The notes under the pieces: model-generated
The model's database searches: none
The model's input: only the letters and a program-made list of their open reading frames with translations
Told to the model about the DNA's origin: nothing
Part shown: piece after piece, positions 27,051-35,659 of the stretch
Position numbering within the stretch: the first letter of the stretch is position 1
How the letters are laid out: each line of letters opens with the position of its first letter
Program-made: the position numbers and the translations under genes
Origin: Pedobacter psychrotolerans
GTDB lineage: Bacteria > Bacteroidota > Bacteroidia > Sphingobacteriales > Sphingobacteriaceae
Direction of reading: 5' to 3'
Length of the DNA: 64,000 nucleotides
Assembly: GCF_004340665.1 (NCBI RefSeq)
Contig: NZ_SLWO01000004.1
Span: 124,001-188,000 of the forward strand

Positions 27051-27310
27051 TGGATTCAAAACTAACTTTAAGCTTTAACCAGGATGTAGTTGCAAAAGCT
27101 AAAAAATACGCAGCCGAAAATAACATCAGTTTGTCGCGTTTAATTGAGCATTTATTAATTCAGGTCACAGCAAGTGATTACAAATCTCTTGAGGATTATC
27201 CCATTTCTGATTGGGTAAGCATGGTTGCTGAAGGTGAGATAGAATACAAAAAAACACCAAAATCATCACGCAAAGCATTAAAAGATGAATTTTTTTCCTC
27301 TAAAAAATAA
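27050..27310 (+). CDS. Antitoxin-like protein, DUF6364/ribbon-helix-helix type
   Basis: 86 residues. The N-terminal strand (KLTLSFNQDVV, 4-14), helix (AKAKKYAAENNIS) and second helix (SLSRLIEHLLIQV) form a ribbon-helix-helix pattern of the DUF6364 family, and the charged tail (about 55-86) is the usual toxin-binding region. The downstream PIN gene begins 4 bp after the stop. Predicted role: dimeric operator-binding repressor that neutralises the PIN nuclease. Confidence 0.85.
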   Translation: MDSKLTLSFNQDVVAKAKKYAAENNISLSRLIEHLLIQVTASDYKSLEDYPISDWVSMVAEGEIEYKKTPKSSRKALKDEFFSSKK

Positions 27311-27313
27311 TCG

Positions 27314-27730
27314 ATGAAGATATTTTTAGATGCAAATGTTCTTGTCTCAGTGTTGAATAAAGAATACCCATTATTTACCTATTCATCTAGAATTTTAAGC
27401 TTAGCATCACATTCAAGATTTGAAGTGTATACTTCGCCTCTTTGTTTGGCTATTGCATTTTATTTTGCTGAAAAAAAACATAAAACTTCGGCTAAACATA
27501 AAATCGATTTGCTTTGTCAGCATATTAAAATTGCCCCTAATTCTTCAAACGGTGTTTCCAAGGCATTATCAAACAGGTCAATTCATGATTTTGAAGACGG
27601 ATTGGAATATTATGCGGCAGAGGCGGTTGGTTGTACCTGCATTATTACGGAAGACATTGCAGATTTTTATTTTTCAGAACTTGAAGTTTTAAATTGCCAA
27701 GCCTTTTTTAAAAGACATCTATTAAACTAA
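27314..27730 (+). CDS. PIN-domain ribonuclease toxin (VapC-like)
   Basis: 138 residues forming one PIN domain. The acidic active-site residues expected in VapC nucleases are visible: Asp6 in MKIFLDANVL, Glu94/Asp95 in HDFEDGLEYYAA, Asp114 in IITEDIADF. Such toxins cleave specific tRNA or rRNA sites and stop translation. It reads together with the antitoxin gene; no other genes are in the cassette. The target RNA cannot be deduced. Confidence 0.87.
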   Translation: MKIFLDANVLVSVLNKEYPLFTYSSRILSLASHSRFEVYTSPLCLAIAFYFAEKKHKTSAKHKIDLLCQHIKIAPNSSNGVSKALSNRSIHDFEDGLEYYAAEAVGCTCIITEDIADFYFSELEVLNCQAFFKRHLLN

Positions 27731-27798
27731 TTTCATCATTTAACACAAATTATTACGCTAAAAATGCTTTGTTCATCCTCTTTTATCAATGGTTAAAT

Positions 27799-28134
27799 TT
27801 AGCTCCACAGCTTAGTCCACCAACTTTCTTCAAAACCAATATATAACCCATCATCTCGTAAGTCGGTAGGGTAAATATGAATATAATCTCCTTGTCCTTC
27901 TACTCCTCTTCCTGTTTTTAAATTGTATTCATATCGATGAATCGGACAAACCAAGTGTCCATTTTTACACCAGCCACCTGAAAAATGACCACCGGCATGC
28001 GGACAATAAGACTGAGTTGCTACAATACGCGCTTCGGTATTGATGATACAAAGTTGTTTTCCTCCAACATGTATAGTTTTGATATCCCCTTCCATTGGGA
28101 TCTGAGTTATATTTAAAGCTTTATGCCACTTCAT
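27799..28134 (-). CDS. Rieske-type [2Fe-2S] protein
   Basis: 111 residues from ATG 28134; the frame extends two GTG codons further upstream. The cluster ligands are Cys44 and His46 (CPH) and Cys63 and His66 (CPIH), separated by a loop rich in glycine with another Cys56. It lacks a membrane anchor, so it is a soluble ferredoxin- or NirD-like Rieske protein; in many genomes such proteins serve as electron carriers for oxygenases. No oxygenase gene is adjacent. Confidence 0.88.
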   Translation of the reverse strand: MKWHKALNITQIPMEGDIKTIHVGGKQLCIINTEARIVATQSYCPHAGGHFSGGWCKNGHLVCPIHRYEYNLKTGRGVEGQGDYIHIYPTDLRDDGLYIGFEESWWTKLWS

Positions 28135-28241
28135 CACCACTAATTTAAGTATTTAAATATCAGTCTTATTTCATCTTTCTATTAAATATTAAATCAAGAC
28201 TAACTCGACCATATTTTTTTTGGATATTTGCATCCTCAAAA

Positions 28242-28865
28242 ATGATACAACATATACCAGAAGACGGCACATTACTTCCTTTAATGGAAGAATTCTATAC
28301 CATACAAGGCGAAGGATTTAATACAGGTAAAGCAGCATATTTTATACGCTTAGGTGGTTGCGATGTAGGTTGTCACTGGTGCGACGTTAAAGAAAGCTGG
28401 GATGCCAATATGCATCCTCTTACACCAGCAGACGTAATTGTGGCAAACGCAGATAAATTCCCTGGTAAAGCAGTTGTTATTACGGGTGGAGAACCTTTAA
28501 TTTATAATCTTGATTACTTAACCAATAAGCTTAAAGAAAGAGGAATTTTAACTTTCATCGAAACATCAGGAGCTTATCCGTTATCAGGAAATTGGGATTG
28601 GATTTGTTTATCGCCTAAAAAATTTAAAGCCCCAAGACCAGACATTACGCCTTTTGCTCATGAATTAAAGGTGATTGTTTTTAATAAAAGTGATTTTAAG
28701 TGGGCTGAAGAATATGCCGCTATGGTATCTCCTACCTGCAAGTTATATTTACAGCCAGAATGGTCGAAATCAAAAGAAATTACGCCTATGATTATTGAAT
28801 ATGTTATGGCAAATCCAAAATGGGAAATTTCTTTACAAACGCATAAATTTTTAAATATTCCTTAA
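28242..28865 (+). CDS. queE: 7-carboxy-7-deazaguanine synthase
   Basis: Radical SAM enzyme of queuosine synthesis, converting 6-carboxytetrahydropterin to 7-carboxy-7-deazaguanine. 207 residues, the short form. The CX3CX2C iron-sulfur motif is Cys40, Cys44, Cys47 within GGCDVGCHWCD; FYTIQGEGFNTGKAAYFIRL (18-37) and VVITGGEPL are characteristic. Other queuosine genes are not nearby. The stop is immediately followed by the structured region before the OmpA-family gene. Confidence 0.94.
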   Translation: MIQHIPEDGTLLPLMEEFYTIQGEGFNTGKAAYFIRLGGCDVGCHWCDVKESWDANMHPLTPADVIVANADKFPGKAVVITGGEPLIYNLDYLTNKLKERGILTFIETSGAYPLSGNWDWICLSPKKFKAPRPDITPFAHELKVIVFNKSDFKWAEEYAAMVSPTCKLYLQPEWSKSKEITPMIIEYVMANPKWEISLQTHKFLNIP

Positions 28866-28909
28866 AAACAATACATTAGCTTCATAACCAATGTATTGTT
28901 TATGAAGCT
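28866..28909 (+). promoter_or_regulatory. Two mutually exclusive hairpins covering the start codon of the OmpA-family gene
   Basis: Order is X-Y-CC-X'-Y'. X = AAACAATACATT (28866-28877) pairs exactly with X' (28890-28901); Y = AGCTTCATAA (28878-28887) pairs exactly with Y' (28900-28909), and Y' contains the ATG 28902-28904. X' and Y' overlap by two bases, so both stems cannot fully form together. Stem X leaves the ATG free, stem Y masks it. It fills the whole gap after queE. Confidence 0.6.
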
Positions 28910-30788
28910 TTGCTTTACTCTTCTTTTAATCTTAAATAGCTATTGTGTTTTTGCACAGTCCTCTAACAATAAGAAAGCACAGCTATCTTTCGAGCGAGCT
29001 AACGCCTTAATTGAAAAGTCAGACTATTCTGCTGCAGAACAGATACTTAAAAGTGCAGTAGAAGCAGATCCACTATTTCAGTCCGCCTATATTCTTTTAG
29101 GAAATGTTCAGAAGCTGCAAAAAAAATATACAGAAGCAAAGGCTGCCTATCAGAAGTCGGTTTTAATCAATACAAATGTTTCACCGACCGTTATTTATAA
29201 CCTGGCGGAAACTGAATTTGCCACGCAGGATTATGATAAAGCCAAGATACATTTTGCATCATTTTTGATTTCAGATTCTTCGTCTGATCAGGGGAAGAAG
29301 GCCAGAAAATACCTACTTGATTGCGACTTCGCTTCCATATCGATTAATAAACCAGTAGTATTTAAACCAACAAATCTTGGCAAAGGCATCAATACTACTG
29401 ACGCTGAATATTTCCCGGCTTTAACAGCTGATGGCGAAACATTGATTTTTACAAGGCAAGTTAGCGGTAATGAAGATTTCTGGACTTCACAATTTAAGAA
29501 TAATGCATGGACAGAAGCGACACCATTATCACCTAAAATCAACACTTTAAAATATAATGAGGGTGCCCAAACCATATCTCCCGATGGAAAATATTTATTC
29601 TTTACAGGATGCAATCGTCCTGATGGATCAGGTAGATGTGATATTTACGTTTCTCACCGAGAAGGAAAGGATTGGGGTGAACCATATAATTTAGGGAAAC
29701 CAGTAAATTCAGAATATTGGGAATCTCAACCTGCAATCAGTCCCGACGGAAGAACATTATATTTTATCAGTAATCGTCCGGGCGGATCTGGCGGCTATGA
29801 CATTTGGAAAAGCACCATCACAGACGATGCCAAATGGGGCCCTGCAATCAATCTGGGTTCAGATATAAATACTGCATATGATGAAAATACTCCTTTTCTT
29901 CATGCTGATGGACGAACACTATATTTTTCATCAGATGGTTGGCCAGGCTTTGGCCATAAGGATATTTTCTATAGTAGAATGGATGAAAATGGAAAATTCA
30001 ACAAACCACTAAATATGGGCTACCCGATTAATTCTTATGAAGATGAAAATGGATTGATAGTAAATGCCAATGGAAATTTCGGTATGTTTTCTTCAAATTT
30101 AACTAATGGTTTTGGTGTTCAGGATATTTATAGTTTTGGAATTCCTGAATCTGCAAAGCCTTTAAAAATTTCTTATGTTAAAGGTATTGTAAGAGATAAA
30201 GACACAAAAAAAACAATTGAAAGCAATGTTCAGGTAATTGATCTAAAAACAAGTCGTGCAGTTTTTGATGACTATACTGACGCGGAAACCGGTCAGTTTT
30301 TAGCAGTGATGCCTGTTGGAAGTAATTATCTTTTTAATGTAAATGCAGATGGCTATTTGTTCTACTCTGAAAATTTTGAATTAAAACAAGGAAACATTAA
30401 CCAGCCTTATCAGATTGAGGTGTTCATGGAAAAAATTAAACCTGGCGCAAATGTTACTTTAAAGAATATCTTTTTTGACACCAATAAATATAATCTTTTA
30501 TCTGCATCGATACGTGAATTGGATTTGTTAATTGATTTCCTGCAACAAAATGAAAGTGTATCTATTGAAATCCAGGGGCATACAGACAATATAGGGGATG
30601 ATCAGTTAAATAAAAAACTATCATTCGATAGAGCAAATGCCGTACATGACTACTTAACTAAAAATAAAGTTGATGCAAAGCGACTTACCTTTAAGGGCTT
30701 TGGAGCTGAGAAGCCGATAAATGATAATAAAACAGAAGCGGGCAGGAAAAATAACCGTAGAACCTCATTTGTAATTACTAAAATATGA
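28902..30788 (+). CDS. OmpA-family outer-membrane protein with TPR, PD40 propeller and carboxypeptidase-like domains
   Basis: 628 residues from ATG 28902. Order: signal peptide (1-19, ending FAQ), TPR repeats (about 25-125), WD40-like/PD40 beta-propeller repeats with FDGKYLFFTG..-type blades (about 140-410), CarboxypepD_reg-like domain (about 425-500) and OmpA peptidoglycan-binding domain (about 510-625, with FDTNKYNL and the GHTDNIGDDQLNKKLSFDRANAVHDYL motif). Such proteins tether the outer membrane to peptidoglycan and are common in Bacteroidota. The start is covered by alternative hairpins and the stop overlaps the next start. Confidence 0.92.
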   Translation: MKLCFTLLLILNSYCVFAQSSNNKKAQLSFERANALIEKSDYSAAEQILKSAVEADPLFQSAYILLGNVQKLQKKYTEAKAAYQKSVLINTNVSPTVIYNLAETEFATQDYDKAKIHFASFLISDSSSDQGKKARKYLLDCDFASISINKPVVFKPTNLGKGINTTDAEYFPALTADGETLIFTRQVSGNEDFWTSQFKNNAWTEATPLSPKINTLKYNEGAQTISPDGKYLFFTGCNRPDGSGRCDIYVSHREGKDWGEPYNLGKPVNSEYWESQPAISPDGRTLYFISNRPGGSGGYDIWKSTITDDAKWGPAINLGSDINTAYDENTPFLHADGRTLYFSSDGWPGFGHKDIFYSRMDENGKFNKPLNMGYPINSYEDENGLIVNANGNFGMFSSNLTNGFGVQDIYSFGIPESAKPLKISYVKGIVRDKDTKKTIESNVQVIDLKTSRAVFDDYTDAETGQFLAVMPVGSNYLFNVNADGYLFYSENFELKQGNINQPYQIEVFMEKIKPGANVTLKNIFFDTNKYNLLSASIRELDLLIDFLQQNESVSIEIQGHTDNIGDDQLNKKLSFDRANAVHDYLTKNKVDAKRLTFKGFGAEKPINDNKTEAGRKNNRRTSFVITKI

Positions 30789-31708
30789 TAAAAAATTATA
30801 AAAATAAAAAGGTAATATCATCTCTTCTTTGCTTCATTTCATTTTTTATAATAATTATCTTAGTCAATGGGTGTGACAATTCTAGGCAAATTGAAAATGA
30901 CAGAATAAAAAAAGCCATTATCGGAGAATGGGATTATATAATTCCAAATAATAACTTTGGGTTATCTATACCAATTTACAAGAATAAAAGAATTATATTT
31001 TTAAATGATAGTATTTATGAAGATTCGGACGGCTTTTATGAAAAGGACATAAATAATAAATCCATATTAGTGGATGCTATTAGAAAGTATAAGATTGAAA
31101 ATCAAGCATTACTAGATTATAATGAAAAAACTTCAGAGTGGGAATCAAATAAAATCATGAGGTGTGATAAAGATTCTTTATTTATTGAAAGTAATGAAAA
31201 AGTCTCTAAATTTTCTAGAGTTGATCCAAAATTAGATAAATCATTTGATTTTGATAAAATCGTTTTAAATACCTATCCCTGCTTTGGAGGGTGCCCAGTT
31301 GGGGCAATTTCTATTTCTTTAAATGGAGACGTTTATATTCAAAAGATAAATGCAAACTTAATACCCATTGAAAAAAAGTTTTATATCTCTAAAGCAAGCA
31401 ATAAGTTAATTGAAAACATTAAACAAAAAGTATATAGAGCTAACATCCCATCTCTTAAAAATAATTATCGCGGAACTGGTTATGTTTATAATATAACACT
31501 TACCTTCTTCAAAAAGGGAAAAGCAAAAAAAACGATAACAGATATGGGCTCTGCATCAACAAAGGAGTTATTTTGGTTATACAATTACTTATCTAATTTT
31601 GATCAATTATTAAAACTTAAAGAAGTCAATCGGAATGATTTTCTAAAATCTTTTGAAATTCTCGATTACAATACGATAGAAAACTTAAAAAACTATAAAT
31701 TTAAGTAA
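30785..31708 (+). CDS. DUF6438-like lipoprotein coupled to the OmpA-family gene
   Basis: 307 residues. A lipobox (LVNGC, cleaved before Cys near residue 30) follows the signal sequence. The central region has TYPCFGGCPVGAISISLNGDVYI (about 162-184), the CFGxCP block of DUF6438. Two parts: an N-terminal Lipocalin-like Thr/Lys-rich piece (about 35-150) and the DUF6438 piece (about 155-290). The ATG overlaps the upstream TGA (ATGA), so translation is coupled. The composition is more AT-rich and Lys/Asn/Ile-rich than its neighbours, hinting at separate origin. Function unknown. Confidence 0.75.
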   Translation: MIKNYKNKKVISSLLCFISFFIIIILVNGCDNSRQIENDRIKKAIIGEWDYIIPNNNFGLSIPIYKNKRIIFLNDSIYEDSDGFYEKDINNKSILVDAIRKYKIENQALLDYNEKTSEWESNKIMRCDKDSLFIESNEKVSKFSRVDPKLDKSFDFDKIVLNTYPCFGGCPVGAISISLNGDVYIQKINANLIPIEKKFYISKASNKLIENIKQKVYRANIPSLKNNYRGTGYVYNITLTFFKKGKAKKTITDMGSASTKELFWLYNYLSNFDQLLKLKEVNRNDFLKSFEILDYNTIENLKNYKFK

Positions 31709-31757
31709 TCAAGCTTATCAAATCTTTGATTCACTATTTTGAAGAACTATCTGAAAA

Positions 31758-32474
31758 CTAAAACCTTCTACCTTTCATCACATTGATTTCCGATCCCTCA
31801 GCCAACATCACGGAATCTGGTTCAGCACCATTTAAAAAAGCAAAATCATCACCATAATTGGCCTGAAAATCAACATCTATAGCATACTGCATAACCGGAT
31901 AAACTTCCCATCTTGGATGTTCCACGCCATATTCAGAAGTACGGTTTGAACCTATTTTTGTATAGCCCCAGTAATGTTCTGTTATAAATTCCTCTTCACT
32001 ACCCATTGGAATATCTACCGCCTTTGATGATGCAGTGACAGAAAAACTATTCCATTTTTTAGCATTCCAAAGATAGTCTACTTTAATTTGATTATCCTTT
32101 GTTGTCCAAAGGTGCTTCATTGGTAAGGTTTGATAATTTTCCTTATAAATGGTATTTGCTACAAAAGTAATGGCGGGCAATGGTACAATCTCTTTGATGA
32201 AAACAACACCTCGTTTCCATTCAGTACCATCCATATACTTTACATAAAACCTGAGGTTTACTTCTTCAAAATTAGTATGAAATGGAATATTAAATCCAAG
32301 AAGTTTCACATCAACAAACATAAACCCAACCAAACTGACATAGTATTTTCCCTTCCAGTCATCTAGTTCCGTATTTGGTGGAAGATATTTTTTAAGGATA
32401 TCTTCATCAACCGCATATTGCGCTAAAGCCAACTTTCTCCATTCGGCGGTCAGAAATACTTTGGATTTTGTCAA
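31758..32474 (-). CDS. DUF2071 / YqjF-family protein
   Basis: 238 residues of the YqjF-like DUF2071 family: FLTAEWRKLALAQYAVDEDILKKYLPPNTELDDWKGKYYVSLVGFMF near the N-terminus and the central HTNFEEVNLRFYVKY are typical. The fold is thought to resemble a hydroxylase/lipocalin-like barrel, but the function is unknown. The start is TTG at 32474, only two bases after the kdsA stop; no ATG is available before the conserved sequence. It is presumably co-transcribed with kdsA. Confidence 0.82.
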   Translation of the reverse strand: MTKSKVFLTAEWRKLALAQYAVDEDILKKYLPPNTELDDWKGKYYVSLVGFMFVDVKLLGFNIPFHTNFEEVNLRFYVKYMDGTEWKRGVVFIKEIVPLPAITFVANTIYKENYQTLPMKHLWTTKDNQIKVDYLWNAKKWNSFSVTASSKAVDIPMGSEEEFITEHYWGYTKIGSNRTSEYGVEHPRWEVYPVMQYAIDVDFQANYGDDFAFLNGAEPDSVMLAEGSEINVMKGRRF

Positions 32475-32476
32475 AA

Positions 32477-33289
32477 TTATAAAATGGCTTGTCTGATACG
32501 AATCAGCTTAACTAATGTTTCTTCAAGTAAATCAAGATGCAGCATGTTCGCACCATCAGATTTTGCATTGGCCGGATCTGGATGCGTTTCAATAAATAAA
32601 CCATCAGCCCCAACTGCAATTGCCGCTTTAGCTATCGTTGATATGAGTTCAGGCTTACCACCTGTTACACCACTACTTTGATTGGGTTGTTGTAAAGAAT
32701 GTGTGCAATCCATCACGACAGGAACGCCAAAACTTTGCATTTCGGGTAACCCACGATAATCCACGATCAGATCCTGATAACCAAAGGTATTTCCCCTATC
32801 CGTCAATATCACCTTATCATTTCCAGCTTCTTTAATTTTTTCTACTGCAAATTTCATCGAGCCGGCAGAAAGAAACTGACCTTTTTTTACATTAACCACT
32901 TTCCCTGTTTGTGCAGCCGCAATTAACAGATCAGTCTGGCGGCAAAGAAAAGCAGGAATCTGCAATACATCTACATATGCAGCTGCCATTGCAGCTTCAT
33001 CACTTTCATGAATATCAGTTACTGTAGGTACGCCAAATTCTCTCCCGATTCGCTCTAAAATTCGCAAAGCTTTCTCATCACCAATGCCAGTAAAGGAACT
33101 GCCTTTGCTCCTGTTTGCCTTACGGTACGAACCTTTAAAAATATAGGGTATCTGAAGTTTATCCGTAATTGAGATAATCTTTTCAGCAATACGCATTGCA
33201 ATATCTTCACCTTCAATTGCACATGGGCCAGCCATTAAAAAGAAGTTTCCAGATTCGGTATTTTTTATTTTATCTAAGTAGTTAAGCAT
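32477..33289 (-). CDS. kdsA: 3-deoxy-D-manno-octulosonate 8-phosphate synthase
   Basis: Kdo8P synthase of 270 residues from ATG 33289; an earlier ATG in the spacer repeat is rejected. Condenses PEP and arabinose 5-phosphate. Key segments: MAGPCAIEGEDIAMRIAE, SYRKANRSKGSSF, DIHESDEAAMAAAYVDVLQIPAFLCRQTDLL, VMDCTHSLQQPN and FIETHPDPANAKSDG. Supplies Kdo for the lipopolysaccharide inner core, together with kdsD about 2.4 kb away on the other strand. Confidence 0.95.
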   Translation of the reverse strand: MLNYLDKIKNTESGNFFLMAGPCAIEGEDIAMRIAEKIISITDKLQIPYIFKGSYRKANRSKGSSFTGIGDEKALRILERIGREFGVPTVTDIHESDEAAMAAAYVDVLQIPAFLCRQTDLLIAAAQTGKVVNVKKGQFLSAGSMKFAVEKIKEAGNDKVILTDRGNTFGYQDLIVDYRGLPEMQSFGVPVVMDCTHSLQQPNQSSGVTGGKPELISTIAKAAIAVGADGLFIETHPDPANAKSDGANMLHLDLLEETLVKLIRIRQAIL

Positions 33290-33377
33290 AATTGAGATTT
33301 GAGATTTGAGACTTAAGATATGAGATTTCAAAACGTCAACTGTTTCAAATCTAATATCTATTATTTCAAATCTAATT
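33290..33377. repeat. ATCTCAAATCTCA palindromic spacer repeat upstream of kdsA
   Basis: Reading leftward toward kdsA, the spacer ends AGTCTCAAATCTCAAATCTCAAT just before the ATG and has ATTAGATTTGAAA words in its first half. The same 20 bases, differing only at the edges, precede folD on the other strand. Confidence 0.6.
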
Positions 33378-33378
33378 T

Positions 33379-35568
33379 TTAGTTTCCTAGTTCCGACATA
33401 AATTTAATTCTCATCAATTGAATCTCTTCGCGGGTATAATCTGTTTCGCCCAACTCGTTCAATGCTTCATCAATAGAATCACTCTCAGCTGCTCTGAAAT
33501 AGTCAAAAACCTCGTCTTGTCTGTCATCATCAATCACTTCATCAATGAAATAGTTAAGATTAAGTTTTGTTCCGGAGTTTACAATAGATTCTACTTCTTT
33601 CAAAATTTCTTCATAGGTAATCCCTTTTGAATCAGCAATATCTTCCAAACCAATCTGACGATCTATATTCTGAATGATGGAAACCTTCATTTGCGATTTG
33701 TTCGCCTGCGTTTTGATAATTAAATCAATCGGCCGTTCAATGTCATTATCCTCTACATACTTTTTGATCAGCTCAATAAATGGTGTACCAAATTTCATGG
33801 CTTTACCAGAACCAACTCCAGAAATTTGTTTGATCTCTTCCGTAGTGATTGGATAATGCGTACACATTTCTTCTAAAGAAGGGTCTTGAAATACCACAAA
33901 TGGCGGAACACTCTTTTGCTTTGCAATTTTTTTACGTAAATCTTTAAGTAATTGTAGTAATTGTGTATCCAATGCGCCAGAGCCCTGTTTTACATCATCA
34001 TCGTCATCATCTACACCTGTTTCAATAGGCTCGTTTAAAATAAATTTTAAACTATAAGGATTAATGATAAAATCTTTTCCTTGTTTGGTTAATTTCAATA
34101 ACCCATAATTATCAATATCCTTAAAAAGATAATTATTTAAAACCGCCTGACGAATCACTGATTTCCAAAGCAATATGCCTTCTTCTTTACCGATTCCAAA
34201 TTCTGGCACTTTACTATGCTCATAAGCAATGGTTTGTGCAGTTTCCAAACCTAAAAAAACATTCAGCAAATGGGCATCATCAAATTTTTCTTCAGTTTTT
34301 TGAATAAACTGAAGTAAGGTTGATAATTGTGCTTCAGCATCAAATTGTTTCTTCGGTTTTTTGCAGTTATCACACATGCAATTACAACCTGTTTCATTAA
34401 AATTTTCTCCAAAATAATGAAGAATTTGTTTCCGGCGACAAACGCCAGATTCAGCATAGTCAATAACTTCTTTTAATATTTGCGTACCAATTTCACGTTC
34501 TGAAACTGGCTTATCTTTCATAAACTTCGCTAACTTATCTACGTCTTTCTGCGCATAAAAAGCAATGCAAATTCCTTCTCCACCGTCACGGCCTGCCCTA
34601 CCAGTTTCCTGATAGTAACCTTCCATACTCTTTGGCACATCATGGTGTATTACAAAGCGAACATCAGGTTTATCGATGCCCATTCCAAAAGCAATGGTTG
34701 CCACAATCACCTCAGCATCTTCCATCAAAAACTTATCCTGTGTTTCAGCCCTTACTTTAGGGTCTAAACCTGCATGATAAGGTAAAGCACTGATTCCATT
34801 TAAGTTTAAAGCTTCGGCAACCTCTTCTACCTTTTTACGGCTGAGGCAATAAATAATTCCAGATTTACCAGGATTAGATTTTATATACTTAATGATTTCT
34901 TTATTAATATCACGCTTAGGGCGAATTTCATAAAACAGATTCGGCCTGTTAAATGATGATTTAAATAAAGTGGCTTCAGACATGCCTAAGTTCTTCATAA
35001 TATCCTGCTGAACTTTCGGCGTAGCTGTGGCTGTAAGTGCGATGATTGGAATGTTATCGCCTAAACCAGCAATTACCTGTTTAATTTTACGATATTCTGG
35101 CCTGAAATCATGACCCCACTCTGAAATACAATGTGCCTCATCAACAGCTACAAAAGAAATTTTAATCAAGTTTAAAAACTCAATATTGTCTTGCTTAGCT
35201 AAAGATTCCGGTGCCACATATAATAGCTTCGTATGCCCACTAAGCAAATCAGATTTAACCTGAGTAATTTCAGATTTATTTAGGGATGAATTCAGGAAAT
35301 GCGCAATACTGTCATTGCCACCAAAGGCCCGCAATTGGTCCACCTGGTTTTTCATTAATGCGATAAGAGGCGAAATAACAATTGCCGTCCCTTCACTCAT
35401 TAGCGCTGGCAACTGATAGCAAATAGACTTCCCTCCGCCCGTTGGCATAATCACAAAAGTGTTGTTGCCTTCTAAAATATTTGTTATGATCGACTCCTGA
35501 TCACCTTTGAAATTATCAAACCCGAAGAAATTTTGCAGGTTATCAAATAACGACTTTTTCACGTCCAT
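33379..35568 (-). CDS. recQ: ATP-dependent DNA helicase RecQ
   Basis: 729 residues from ATG 35568; a TTG reading 13 codons upstream is unnecessary. Helicase core: Walker A MPTGGGKS (about 40-47), DEAH box VDEAHCISEWGHDFRPEY, HxAGxDP and motif VI GMGIDKPDVRFVIHHDVP...QETGRAGRDG; zinc-binding/RQC region with CRRKQILHYFGE...CNCMCDNC (about 370-400), then HRDC domain (about 535-615: DLRKKIAKQ...SGVGSGKAMKFG) and a C-terminal helical extension (about 625-729). The 3'-5' helicase acts in recombination and fork repair. Bacteroidota members have this length. Confidence 0.95.
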   Translation of the reverse strand: MDVKKSLFDNLQNFFGFDNFKGDQESIITNILEGNNTFVIMPTGGGKSICYQLPALMSEGTAIVISPLIALMKNQVDQLRAFGGNDSIAHFLNSSLNKSEITQVKSDLLSGHTKLLYVAPESLAKQDNIEFLNLIKISFVAVDEAHCISEWGHDFRPEYRKIKQVIAGLGDNIPIIALTATATPKVQQDIMKNLGMSEATLFKSSFNRPNLFYEIRPKRDINKEIIKYIKSNPGKSGIIYCLSRKKVEEVAEALNLNGISALPYHAGLDPKVRAETQDKFLMEDAEVIVATIAFGMGIDKPDVRFVIHHDVPKSMEGYYQETGRAGRDGGEGICIAFYAQKDVDKLAKFMKDKPVSEREIGTQILKEVIDYAESGVCRRKQILHYFGENFNETGCNCMCDNCKKPKKQFDAEAQLSTLLQFIQKTEEKFDDAHLLNVFLGLETAQTIAYEHSKVPEFGIGKEEGILLWKSVIRQAVLNNYLFKDIDNYGLLKLTKQGKDFIINPYSLKFILNEPIETGVDDDDDDVKQGSGALDTQLLQLLKDLRKKIAKQKSVPPFVVFQDPSLEEMCTHYPITTEEIKQISGVGSGKAMKFGTPFIELIKKYVEDNDIERPIDLIIKTQANKSQMKVSIIQNIDRQIGLEDIADSKGITYEEILKEVESIVNSGTKLNLNYFIDEVIDDDRQDEVFDYFRAAESDSIDEALNELGETDYTREEIQLMRIKFMSELGN

Positions 35569-35659
35569 TTTGTGTAATAAAATATGCGATGCTATTTTTC
35601 TATCCAAAATAACATAATTTTACAAGAAATTCAAGTATCAACAAACAATTTTTTTCTCT

